A stretch of 64,000 nucleotides of DNA from Lingula anatina (lineage: Eukaryota > Brachiopoda > Lingulata > Lingulida > Lingulidae): positions 42,163 through 106,162 of the forward strand of contig NW_019775498.1 in the NCBI RefSeq assembly GCF_001039355.2, read 5' to 3'. Position numbers and translations under genes: made by a program. The notes beneath the pieces were generated by a model. That model was not told where the DNA came from. It searched no databases and saw nothing but the letters and a program-made list of their open reading frames with translations. Below are positions 11,501-22,468 of the stretch, in pieces (positions within the stretch are counted from its first letter, which is position 1; the number at the start of each line of letters is the position of its first letter).

Positions 11501-13291
11501 ACATAGGGACCCCCCCCTTTCCAAATAAATATTTATGGACAATGAGTCATTCTTGCCCGAATAGATTGTTAAAAATGCTTTATTTCATTAAAAGTTGAAA
11601 AACAGACTCATATTTTTGATTTGACAGCAGATGATAGTAAACTGCATAGAATTAGGACTCTTTCATGTGCAGTGTATAGAGGGTTCTAATAAGTCAAATA
11701 AAGAGTATTGTGGTTTCTTAAGTAAAGATTTGCATGTATTTTACACTCAGAGTTGAAAATATTTAAAATTTTGAATGCACTTTTGCACAGGTCATATATG
11801 AAACCACTTACACCTTGTTTGACATCATGTTAGTATAAAACAAAAAAAATCTTAATGCAATAAATTTTTTAATAAACATGATTAAACAATACCTCATTGT
11901 CTGCATGATACTGTATGGCAAGAGCTGTGTAGATTCTTTGCACAGCAGAAATCTTCTTGTTTCTGGCATGCAGGATCATTCCGTAGATGGTCCCAATCAT
12001 CGCAACCTTGTTCTCATCACAAATATTTTGTCCTAGACAGGTAGCCAACACATGCAACAGGAAAGGGCAGTTACGCTCCAACTCATTCACACCTTTAGCA
12101 AAGCAATTGTCGTTCATCAAAACTTCTGGGTTTCGTTGCCATAACACACTAACCCCAGGTTGACACAGGTTTTGCAATTGTGTGTCCAGCTTCACTAGTT
12201 CATCAGATAATGGGTATGAATGAACAGCAGATATGGATCTCAAATGTTCATCACTTTCTTTGGTCTCTGATACCTCACAGTAGTCGTGATCCTGTTGAAC
12301 ATTAAAATTAACTGTACTTTCAACTCCTCCCTGGGATCTAGTGTAACCATGGTCAAATAAACGGTCTGGTAGGCATGTAGCAGGTAAAGTTTCCTCTTCA
12401 GGTTCATTGACAACTGACATCAAACATCTACGAGCTTTAGATTCTTTGGTGGAAGATGTGTTTTCAACAGCATTTTTGCTTAACTTTAACCTTTTCAACT
12501 TTTCAACAGAGCTAAGTAAATTTTCAACCACAGTTTTTTTCTTCAATGCAGATGGTGGTGTTTTTGACAGTCTTTTGGTACGTTGCATTGACTCAATCTG
12601 TTGTTTATAAGTTATTAAGGCATCCTTTCGGAAAGCTACTGCTGCAGAGCATTTATTGAAACAGACCTCACAAAGTTTCAAACCATCTATCAGAGAGACG
12701 TCCTGTATTTTCACTCCTAAAAATCACAAAAATTTTACTGTGTTTCACATAACACATAGCACACAATAAATAATACATCATTATATGTGGTCAGGCATAA
12801 CTAATCCCCAGTTGTTCAATTTTAATTATAAAATTATATATAACAACTTTTTTTGGGGGGGGGTTGAAAATTAAATGCATGTTTTTTTTCTAAAGGGTAG
12901 GATAGTACACTTTTTTAAAAGTCAAAGTCAAGTTTGGATAACTGTAAACATATATGTATCTCAAACTGACTGAAGCCATAAATCAGTCACATACATTTTA
13001 TTGATTTGGTTCTGATTTTTCTTTTGAGAACTTTATATATATATATATTTTCATGTATACATGCACACACTGCGGATTTACATTTACTATTAGCAGCTGT
13101 CTAGTGTCATTACCAACTGCAGTGTATAAGTCAATATCAAGAAAATTACCTAAAAAATCCTCAACTACATCCTGATAAAGTTCTTCTATAGCCTTCTTTT
13201 GGATGAAAGAGTGCAACCTCCTGGTTGCTGAGGCACAGAGCAAACATGAACTCAATGGGATTAGTTTTTGTGGAGTTTCTGATTCCATCAT
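8501..13291 (-). CDS. DUF6589-type protein with N-terminal zinc-binding module (transposase-like)
   Basis: Seven exons join in phase on the minus strand: 13291-13114, 12716-11893, 11105-10532, 10299-10130, 9954-9838, 9560-9351 and 9253-8501 (942 codons including stop). The N-terminus has CLLC (residues 16-19) in exon 1 and CEVCFNKC (75-82) in exon 2, a spacing reminiscent of a ZAD-like or other treble-clef zinc module. A Lys/Ser-rich linker follows. The middle carries the conserved core I associate with DUF6589, including the GGDQLTRV stretch (D539) and the downstream Asp/Glu/His-rich helices. The tail is very acidic (DLDGDDEDD). DUF6589 proteins are widespread multicopy families in invertebrates and fungi. 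A nuclease/transposase role with D539 as a metal ligand is inference. The reading frame is fully open, so it is either a recent mobile gene or a domesticated one. A possible 5' UTR exon lies at about 14724-14830. Confidence 0.7.
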
Positions 13292-13382
13292 GTGCGCTTC
13301 ATGATTGATAATCACATTAGCAAAGACTTACGAATGAAACATGACAGGAGTTTCCATTCTAGAAATGAAAGCAACATCATCC
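13292..13382 (-). other. Probable 5' UTR part of the DUF6589 first coding exon
   Basis: Read on the minus strand, ATATCTTTTCAG just above 13382 is a good splice acceptor. The stretch from there to the ATG at 13291 contains an upstream ATG closed by an early stop, typical of untranslated leader. Confidence 0.4.
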
Positions 13383-13970
13383 TGAAAAGATATTTTTAAC
13401 AGTTACACTTTTATTTAGGGAAAATAGACAAAATATTTCAGGCTCAGAAGTAAACAGTATTTTCAAAATTTTCTTTTCTACTCTAACATAATGATTGATA
13501 CATATAATCATATCAATAAGGTGTCTCTAATAACCATAACTGTTTAAATGTTAGATACTAGATACTAATATCCAAAAGAAACCAGCTATGACCAAACATG
13601 TAAATATAACATCCATAAGAGTGAGCACCCAATCACTTTATTCCCCTGTAGAAAATTATGGAAAATATGATGATACAGCAAACTGTGTTTACCGAAAAAA
13701 AAGAAAATAACCTGTTAATAATTATGAGTTTTAGCAGTAGAGTAAACTTTAGGTAGAGATGAACACATTTAGTATTAACTACATTTAACCAAAATATCCT
13801 AAATTACAATGAATAATCTTTTTTCCCAAATGAATTGTAATTCAACAATGTATGCTATTTAAAAGATGATACAAATAAATATTGTAGACAATTTACATTA
13901 ATAACTGTTTGAGAGCATGAATGTGCAGTATGGCACAGGAATGAAGTTACTGGTAGGTTACTTTGCAATA
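13383..13970. other. Probable 5' UTR intron of the DUF6589 gene
   Basis: AT-rich, no coding motif. It lies between the inferred leader acceptor and a tRNA-like sequence. Confidence 0.35.
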
Positions 13971-14040
13971 AGGAGAGCTTGGGAATCGAACCCAAGACCT
14001 TCCACACAAGGTGAACGCTCTACCACTGAGCTTGCTCTCC
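13971..14040 (-). pseudogene. tRNA-like sequence, anticodon arm defective
   Basis: On the minus strand the acceptor GGAGAGC pairs perfectly with GCTCTCC. The D arm (GCTC...GAGC) and T arm (TTGGGTTCGATTCCCAA) are canonical. The anticodon arm is two bases short: TTCAC and GTGGA enclose only CTTGT, so no standard 7-base loop forms. The total is 70 bases with the discriminator. This fits a tRNA pseudogene or the head of a tRNA-derived SINE. The perfect acceptor stem argues for recent origin. Confidence 0.65.
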
Positions 14041-14723
14041 TGTGATATTTCACTACCACCTATCCTGACCAATATCCACTGCCTCAAAACAATGTTCCAC
14101 TAAAATCAAGCTAGAGGTGCTGACAACTATCAAATCAGCCCACAAGCATGATAGTGGGGGCGCTAAATTTATTTGCATTCATTACACATATTTTTTTACC
14201 ATCACCTTTTTCTTGTACGTTTTAATTTCGATAAATTACAGAAAATAGTGTAATTTTACCATAATATACAGTACTTCAAAACAAATGTTTTGGTCTAAAA
14301 TTAACCAGACTCGGAATGACGGAACAACTTAGATAGGGCACCATAAATATAATTGGGTATACGACTTTCCTGGCATATCAATTCCCTCTCACTCAAGGCT
14401 CTCTTGCTGAATTTTTGGGTGATTTGGGCCTGCCTATGGTGTGGAAAAAATGGACATCGTACTCAGACCGGGCAGAACGAAACAAAACAAACCAACGTGA
14501 CTCTAAAAATGGGTCAATCAAGACAAGCACGAACGCAATCTCCTCTCACCACATCTAACACACTCCTGTGCGCAAATGCGCTCCAGGTCAGCCTATCGTA
14601 TAAAATCAAAAATCTTTATTAAAATTGGCCAATTTCATCGCAATAGGTTATAATTGTGAAAAGAAATATTAGTTTTACGCATATTTATTTTATTTTAAAT
14701 TAAATAAACATTTTAACTCACCT
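14041..14723. other. Intron or spacer, no gene recognised
   Basis: No ORF with family motifs. It lies between the tRNA-like sequence and a candidate upstream leader exon of the minus-strand DUF6589 gene. Confidence 0.35.
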
Positions 14724-14830
14724 GTGCAATATTTCTTTTGCGCGTCTATAGTTTTAGGGAAAATACCGCAAATCTTGCTGCGCGCAAAGGATTATGGTCT
14801 AAATTGGACGAGGTTGAAAGTAGTTCCAAT
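14724..14830 (-). other. Candidate 5' leader exon of the DUF6589 gene
   Basis: On the minus strand TATTGCACAG|GTGAGTTA is a strong donor at 14723. The exon upstream is more GC- and CpG-rich (GCGCGCAGC, GACGCGC) than its surroundings, as expected near a promoter. The 5' limit is not defined by the sequence. The link to the DUF6589 gene rests on orientation and distance only. Confidence 0.35.
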
Positions 14831-15519
14831 ATGGATGCCTACGTATCACGTCCGAGGTCATTGTCGAGTGCGGAGACATCCGAGTAGTTCCGAGTGAGGA
14901 AGAAGTTCGCCCCAGATGAAAGTTGAAACATCGTACGGGCAGGAAATCATAAGAACTGTAAGATTTGCATTTTCAGTTTCTCCTAAGGGAAAATAACTAA
15001 AACTTCCTGAGCACCCCTTCAACATTGTACTGCAAGTAATTTTGTGATTATTACTTTATAAGATGTACTGTGTTTGTCTCCTGTAACTTGAAAGTGTAAC
15101 CGCGGTCTTGCTTTGCTCCATATACCACTGTGCTTACGAATCACGTATGTTTTAGTACTGATATGAGCCTCCTCTTGCTTCCAATGCACTTGTATAATCA
15201 CCGGCTTCTTCCTGTAATTTACTCAATGCCAGGAGGAGGTGTCTTAATCTTTTAATTTGAGTGCATTCAGCAAGAGTCCATGCGGAGTAGGATGGACCTA
15301 CATAGAACAATGGTTTCATGGGGAATGATCCCACTGTTGACGGTCCTTCAAATTTGGTACTTGTTGTACGTTTACATGCATAAATAGAATGCCATGATAA
15401 ATGTTTTACAAACAGCAGCTTCATTTTTCATTTTCAGTGTGATTCAAAGATGTAGCCAGTAACAAGCATTCATTCACAATATATATACTAGTACAAGTCT
15501 TCCTAGTCAACTGAGGGCC
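14831..15519. other. Spacer upstream of the SLC19A-like gene
   Basis: A CpG-containing patch (14840-14940) could serve as a divergent promoter for the minus-strand leader exon and the plus-strand transporter. The remainder is partly filled by a MITE half (about 15190-15330). No coding exon was recognised upstream of the transporter ATG. Confidence 0.35.
15190..15330. mobile_element. CATTCCCA-family MITE, subfamily C, right half
   Basis: The segment shares AGGAGGAGGTGTCTTAATC, TTTTAATTTGAGTGCATTC, AGCAAGAGTCC and the end TGGGGAATGATCCC with the fuller element at 40941-41181. The left half is missing or diverged. Confidence 0.65.
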
Positions 15520-17070
15520 ATGTGTGTCTCCCTGGTGGCTGCTACAGCAGCCCTGTGCTTGTATGGCTTCCTGAAGGAGCTGCGCCCCTCGGAGTCATTT
15601 TTGACACCTTACCTTGTGGGACCAGATAAGAATTTGAGTGAAACCCAGGTGGACAATGAGGTTTGCTTTTTTGAAAATTATTTATATATAAATATATATA
15701 TTTTTTGCCAGTTTATTTTCATAGTATATGTATATGCATGATGGTTCATTCTGCCAGATATTATGCAAACAAGCAAGCAAACAACAGACTAACAAATGTA
15801 CATGTACATATATACCAGTACTGTATACGTTTTCTGCGGCGTGCAAACACTGCTTAAATTTTTTCTTTCAAATCACACAATACTGCAGTATCTAAAATCT
15901 ATAAATCTTTGGAAATTAAGATAAATGATTATCTGAGGCATTTGCAATTTGTGAGTAATTAAAGTAATTATACAAGAAAATAAACATTCAATTCCTCCAG
16001 GTCTACCCAGTGTGGACTTACTCCTACCTCGTCGCCTTAATCGTAGTCTTCCTACTCACTGATCTCCTACGCTACAAACCAGTGATCATCTTCGAGGGTT
16101 TGACGTACCTGGGAACATGGGCCCTCCTTCTGTGGGGGCAGGGGGTCCTGACGATGCAATTGATGCAGTTTTTATATGGACTGGCTACAGCCACAGAGAT
16201 AGCGTATTATTCGTACATCTATGCAGCAGTGGAGAAGGACCACTATCAGAGGGTTACTAGCTACACTAGGGCTGCAGTGTTGTTAGGTATGGAACAAAGA
16301 CTTAGACCCCATTCGCCATAGCTAGATTGTTCTAGCTGGATTTTGCTAAATTGCTTTCTGCTTAAGTGGCTGAGATGTCTGGTACTCATACTGAAGCTGC
16401 TAAACCATAGTTTATTACCCCCTAACAGCTTCAGTAGGTGTGCCAGACATTAGAACAGCATAAGATGAATGCAATTTAGCAAGAAACCCTTCGGAGAATT
16501 TCCTGCCAAGTCGGCTTTTCCTTGAAAAATGTTTTTCTTCTACTCAAGAATCGTTGCTAGACACATCCCTGCACTTGGAGCCAATGACTTTAACCATATC
16601 TTATTAGATAATTGAGATCTAAATGACTAGCCAGTTGATATTAAGACTGCCAAGTCTTCCTGTACATTGAACATCAGGTATTTTTCTTTTGGGGTTTTTT
16701 AAGGCCTGAATTGGCAAAGATAAGTAGCTTTGCAGAATATATGACATTTTCAAACACAGATAGTTTACCTTGAAAGAGCTTAAAATGTTTGTTTTCCCTT
16801 CCAATTTCCAGGAAGATTCATAGCAGGACTCCTTGGTCAACTTCTGGTGTCTTTGGGGCATGTGTCTTATTTTGTGCTAAACTGCATCTCAATGGGCAGT
16901 GTGGGGGCAGCATTCATTGTGGCGGTCTGTCTGCCAAGCGTCTCCAAGTCAGTGTATTTTCACCAAGAAACATCGACTGAGAACTCACAACAGCAGGTAG
17001 GTGTGGCATAAACTGGTGTAGTGTTAACTTTGTGTGTTTGAGTGTGTACATGCTTGCATGCATGTGTGCA

Positions 17071-17103
<33 letters not shown>

Positions 17104-19706
17104 GAGGGTTAATATGTGTATAAGAGAGAGAGAGAGAGTCGTGTATAATGGCCAGAATACCTGAACTGAAAACAGCAGGTGTAAATTAATTGACATTGTG
17201 AAAATGAATTTTGATATGAAATGTTTTACTATCCCTATTTGAAAATACTTGTCTGCTTTTATTATTGTTTCTAATTCTTTGTATAAGTTATAGCTTCCAA
17301 AGATTTATCTTTGTAGTCAGGCAGTGCTGGATTGCATGTATATTTAGGTGTTGTTCATTTAATCATTATACTTGTATATGTTTACATTATCAGATTGATG
17401 CTAGCCAGGATCCCAACAGAGAAATCGACCGTGAGCGCTGCGCCTCCTGTGATGATTCCATCATGGGCTCCCACCCCCCAAGTATCTTGAGCAGCAGGGC
17501 CAGCACACCCAGCACAATCCATCACAACCGGGGAGTCACACCTAACACACTTGAAACTGGGACTCCATCTTCATTACAGTTTGGCAGTGCTGGCTTTTTA
17601 GGCATGGATTTAGATGCCAGATCGCTGGCATATGGCATGAGTGGAAGTGTTGACAGTAAAATTATGAGGCTGGATAATGAATTTCAAGATTCTGGGAGCC
17701 ATTTTTACTCTGACCTGCATCTCCGTAGCAATGTGGATGATACGGTCAGTTGGCAGTCTGTTGACACAAACTTAGTACAAAGATCGCAGAATATGAACGC
17801 AGCCTGCAGAGATTCTTTTAAAAGTATGTGGCATGATTTTTTGACGTGCTATAGAGACCGGCACCTCTTGAAGTGGTCCCTCTGGTGGGCATTTGCAATG
17901 TGTGGGAATTTCCAAGTGGGAAACTATATCCAGAATATGTGGGACATCATAAGTCCATCCAGGGACAACCCCGATGTTTATAATGGTGGAGTGGATGCTG
18001 TGTCCACTGCAATAGGTAAAACACCGATTTATCTTGCCAACACTTGAGAATTCCATTTCTTTGTCCTTTTTCCTCAGGCATACCTGAGGCATTTATTGAC
18101 AAGTATACTTAGTATTCTACTTTTTCACCAGTTTTTGCATCAGTATCTAGATTATTTATTTAATTGGTATGTTTATGTCACTGAAAAAAATGAATACACT
18201 AGTTTAATTTGAATTTTGGGTAGATTTAATTTTTTTTTAATTCTGTGAAAACATTGCTCAATAGATGTGTGCTTTGTTATATTATTGTATTTATTTTGTA
18301 ATACATGTATGAATAATCACCAATATTTGTACTAGTGTGTCTCAAAGACTTTAAATCATTATTCACTTAGGTGCTCTTGCTGCACTCCTGGTAGGCTTTG
18401 TGAAGGTGAACTGGAGGAAATGGGGGGAGGCTTTCTTGGGTGTGATTTCTATACTGGATGCAGTGGTGCTACTTGCCATTTCCTTCTCCAAGTCTATCTG
18501 GCTGGCATATGGGCTTTATATTGCATTCCGGGCCTCATTTCAAATGGTTATCACAATAGCTAGGTGAGTTTTTTATGTATGAGGTGTTTTTTATTTTCAG
18601 AAATTTTTACAAGGATCTCTCTTACTACAGAACTTTTCAGGAACAGTGTGTCTTTTTTTTTCCAACTCTATGGGTCACCAAGGTTTAAGATTCTAATGGG
18701 TTTATGTTGAAAAAAGTGACTGAACACATTTACTAACTTCAACTGATCCAGCTTTAGTTTTATCCTGAAGTTTTGCTTGGTGCCACTTTTAACATCACAG
18801 AACACAGAAAATTTACAATTTAAACAAAAATCAGCTAAGTTTGTGACATGCTATTCAATATTTTTACCATTTTCCTCTTTGTTTACACCGTTTTTATTAT
18901 TGTGTTTACATTTCTGAAATTATTAATGAGTTAAGTCTATTGAACATTTTAGGTTGATTTTAGACCTTAATTATTATTTGTATTATTTCAGTTACCAGGT
19001 GGCCTCAGTGCTAGCAGTAGAGAGGTATGCCTTGGTGTTTGGTTGTAACACGTTTGTTGCTGTGCTGATACAGACCATCATGACGGCCATACTGGTGGAT
19101 AAGAGGGGGCTGGACGCCACTCCTGACACACAGGTAAGAACCCTCCCTTCCTTTTAATAATAGACAAACAAGAAAAAAATTAGTTAATAAGATATGTTTG
19201 ACAAATGCGTTTTAAAAAGAAAGGGCTATGTATTATGTATTATAAATACTGATGTCAGATGAGGGACTTGGGATCTATAACTTTACTTTTTTTCTTTTTC
19301 CTGATTTGTTGATATATAGATGTGTAAAACACTATTCAATTTGTAAATGTGAGATTCTAAATAAAAGAAAATAAATAAATGAGACAGGTATTTAATTTAT
19401 GGTGAATAGACTGCAGTAGATGTGATACAAACCCTCATCTATCTGGTCAGCCTGTGGTGATTTTTGCTAATATTTTCCACTTTTTTCTTACAGTTTATAG
19501 TTTATGGGTCCTATTTCTTTGTTATTGGAACCATTTTTGCGGTAAAGGCATCCTTCACTTTGGGCCAGAAGAAGTGTTACTGCTCCAAACTGAGAGATTC
19601 TAATGTCCCATACAGAGAAATGGATGACAGTAGCATAGATGACAGTACTGTTGACAGGGGATCCGGACAGTCTGGATACTCAGAGGGAAGTTTGGTAATA
19701 AATTAG
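15520..19706 (+). CDS. SLC19A-family transporter (thiamine/folate carrier-like)
   Basis: Seven exons (15520-15660, 16001-16286, 16812-16996, 17394-18015, 18371-18563, 18992-19133, 19494-19706) join in phase with GT-AG borders to encode 593 aa. The N-terminus has the family hallmark [20 protein letters not shown] (residues 16-35), followed by [21 protein letters not shown] and the [13 protein letters not shown] segment of TM4. This is characteristic of SLC19 carriers (reduced folate carrier and thiamine transporters), plasma-membrane proteins of about 12 helices. Exon 4 encodes a long Ser-rich hydrophilic central loop (about residues 205-355), then the second six-helix bundle. The C-terminal tail is acidic and Ser-rich. 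SLC19A2/3 (thiamine) versus SLC19A1 (folate) cannot be decided here. The gene looks intact. Intron 2 carries a MITE and intron 3 a TG microsatellite. Confidence 0.92.
16306..16510. mobile_element. CATTCCCA-family MITE, subfamily B, in SLC19A intron 2
   Basis: Starts ACCCCATTCGCCATAGCTAG directly after TTAG (the 4-bp target seen at 24126). It contains the subfamily B core CTGAAGCTGCTAAACCATAG, TTACCCCCTAACAGCTTCAG and TGCAATTTAGCAAGAAACCC. The right terminal repeat has decayed. Confidence 0.7.
17066..17140 (+). repeat. (TG)n and (GA)n microsatellites in SLC19A intron 3
   Basis: An alternating TG run at about 17066-17098 is followed by a short GA run at about 17127-17140. Neither touches a splice site. 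Confidence 0.85.
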
Positions 19707-20105
19707 CTGACACATTGTACCATTGATGAACCAGTGGTTTATTGATTTGCCTTTGACATTGCATGTTTGACAGATATCACAGTGACTCTTCACACATTCA
19801 AAGTAGCACCAGCTTAAACAAAAAAATTTATATGCTGGCCTAATTTCAAATGCTTTAAATTGATGAACCTGGTTAGAGTTCAACTCGTTAGACTTAAGAA
19901 GTCTGTGTTGTTTAAATGTCCAAGGTGCAGTTAGAATCAATTATGTAAGCTTCTCCACCAGAGGGCATCTGGGTGATGATGTCCTTCTTATTTATTTTTT
20001 TTTTTTTGCAAAATTTGCACCTGTTGTACAGAAATTGTACAAAATTAACCAGAGGAATATCTGTGAATATCAGATGAAAAAATCTTTCTGGATATGTGTA
20101 ATTTG
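19707..20105. other. 3' flank of SLC19A
   Basis: Likely 3' UTR and spacer up to the start of the duplicated segment. No other gene seen. Confidence 0.4.
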
Positions 20106-22254
20106 ATTTTCCTATCAAATGCAAATTATTGAGTAATTTAGTTCAGTGTATATATGATAGATAGGCAGATGAACAGAATTGTTTTACAGACCATGGGAGA
20201 GAGGCCACTTGGTGAAAGGCAACCCAGCTCCTTCAGAATTTTTTTTCTGTTGTGGTGCAACACAAGACAGGGTAAATCATTAATTGGTTAGCCTACTATG
20301 AAAAAAGTCTCCAAATCCATTTTAGTCCCATTTTTGATTTTTTCAAAATTTTATTATCAAAGTAAGATAAGCATCCCCACTGTCAAAATTTGAGACACAA
20401 CTGTAACATTGTAGCTCAAAGGCCTAATAAGGTTTACATGTTGTGTTTATGAAAGGTAAAGCTGAATTTTATTTACCAATTTGAACTGCAGTTCAGCAAA
20501 GATTCATAGAAATATATTTAAAAGAAATACTGTGCCACTTGTGCAAGGTCTCAAATGAAATATTAATTTCTAAGTTGTTTTAAGTTGCCTTAAAATTCAA
20601 AGTAAGCATTTAATGACTGTAGAAAATACTCAATGACAGGGCAGATAGATTGTTTTTGATATGCAGGTATCTTTCTGATTTATTTTAGAGAACTTGACAG
20701 AAATAACATTAAAAAATTTAGCAAAATTTAGGAATTGAAATCTATATATTTTGTACTAACTTACAAGTTTATTTACCAGAGCCATAACAGCAAAGTCATA
20801 TCAGTCCCCAAGAACAAAAAGTGCCAATTTGTGTTTTCCTTTATGTCTAAATATATATATTCACATTGTTGAAATACATTTTTTGTGTTGTAATCTAAAA
20901 GAATGAAGATGAAGAGCTTTATGTACAATATTATGTTTTCTTGAACAACAAACACTGATGTTGATTGTTTTCTCAAATTAGATGTAGAAAGGGAAAGAGT
21001 TATCTCTTTGAGGTTATGTAAAGAAAGTCTTTTATATATGCCCACCAAATATATGACATAGGGCCCAGTGACTTCTGGGTTATAATATTGTCACTGTGGC
21101 ATTCAGCTGGTGACCTTGAAGTTGAAGTTGGTGGGCAGTTTGTTGTAGGTTATGGTAATGACTCTTTCTTTTCAGTGGAAAAATTATCAAATTGAACCTT
21201 TCAGATACATATCATACATAGTTTTGGAATTTGCTTTCAATTTTGTTGCCATTAAATAGGAATGTTCTGATTTTAAAAAATTAGACCTCAAAAGAATACA
21301 GTAACTGTAAAATTCACAATTTCCGTCATTAAAAGGATTGAGTCATTACTATACTGTTTATTATATTTGAAGTAAAGGAAATAATTTAACATAAAGAATT
21401 TCATTTGCCAATAGCTGTAGAAAGTTGAAGTGAGATTTACCAGTCAATAAGCATTATTACAGATTCAATTCACTTGAATGCCTGATAAGTTACTCAAAAT
21501 ATCAAGTAGTTTATAATTTAACACATAAATGCCAAAGTGTGTTGTTGGGATTCGGCATTAATTATATAACATACAGCTAGCCTGTGGCCAGAGTTGGTGT
21601 TGTTGGGGGAGGGGAGGGGGAGCATTAATAGAACCGACCTCTTTGCCAGAACTTGTCTTAGGCTACATTCAACTTCAAGTTCAATTAGCATTTGGCCTTG
21701 AATTTACAGACCTTGATAAATGGAAATGGCTTTTATTATGAAATCTATAGTAAAAGTTGCCTACAAAAAATCCAGGTTATTTTATTGAAATATTTTTACT
21801 AAAAGACCCCCTTGTTTCTCTATCCAATTCCTGGCAACAGTCCTGTACTGGAAAATAATGTTTTGAAACTTTCTGATGCAGGAATGGATAATGTTTTCTT
21901 TAGCACAAAGGTTGAGGAGCTCTGAATTAAGTAAGCCCACTGATGCTATAGCTACTGTTGAAACTAGAAACAACAAGAACAAATAAAGATTGTTATTATT
22001 TATTATGTTTATATATTTGTCATAATCCTGCACTGCAGAAATGCTTGCAATATTTTGGGTAATTAACGGCCCATAACAATTTACCTTACCATTGTTAATC
22101 GATAAAAGACTGGGATTACTGGGGAATACCAGCTCTGGGCATGCATTTAACCTGCATGTAATGTACCTCCAACAGCAGGGTCCTTTTCAAGGTTCAGTTT
22201 TAGATCTATGTTCTGAGCCGTGGACACCCGTAAGCCTACACTTCGTAGAAATTG

Positions 22255-22468
22255 GGCGTATTCCCATAGATTTTAGATCGATCTATCCCCGTGGGGAGTC
22301 TCAGTAGATTACTGTCAGATAATCCGGCTTAAATGTCCGTCCCGCCTACTACAAGCTGTAAGGGGGTAATTAAGTCTCGTGCCCGCTCGGCTGACAGCTA
22401 TTTAGCGTGAAACCCCAGGGAGTTAGGTCGATCTAGTTTGGATCGATCTAATCTCTGGGAATGGGGTC
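22255..22468. mobile_element. CATTCCCA-family MITE, subfamily A, 214 bp, absent from copy 2
   Basis: The element is bounded by ATTG on both sides (22251-22254 and 22469-22472), where copy 2 has GAAATTGTGTC with a single ATTG. This is a filled versus empty site pair with a 4-bp target duplication. Ends are GGCGTATTCCCATAGATTTT and, inverted, GACCCCATTCCCAGAGATT, each leading into a TAGATCGATC core. It has the same length as the elements at 45234 and 45452. Confidence 0.85.
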
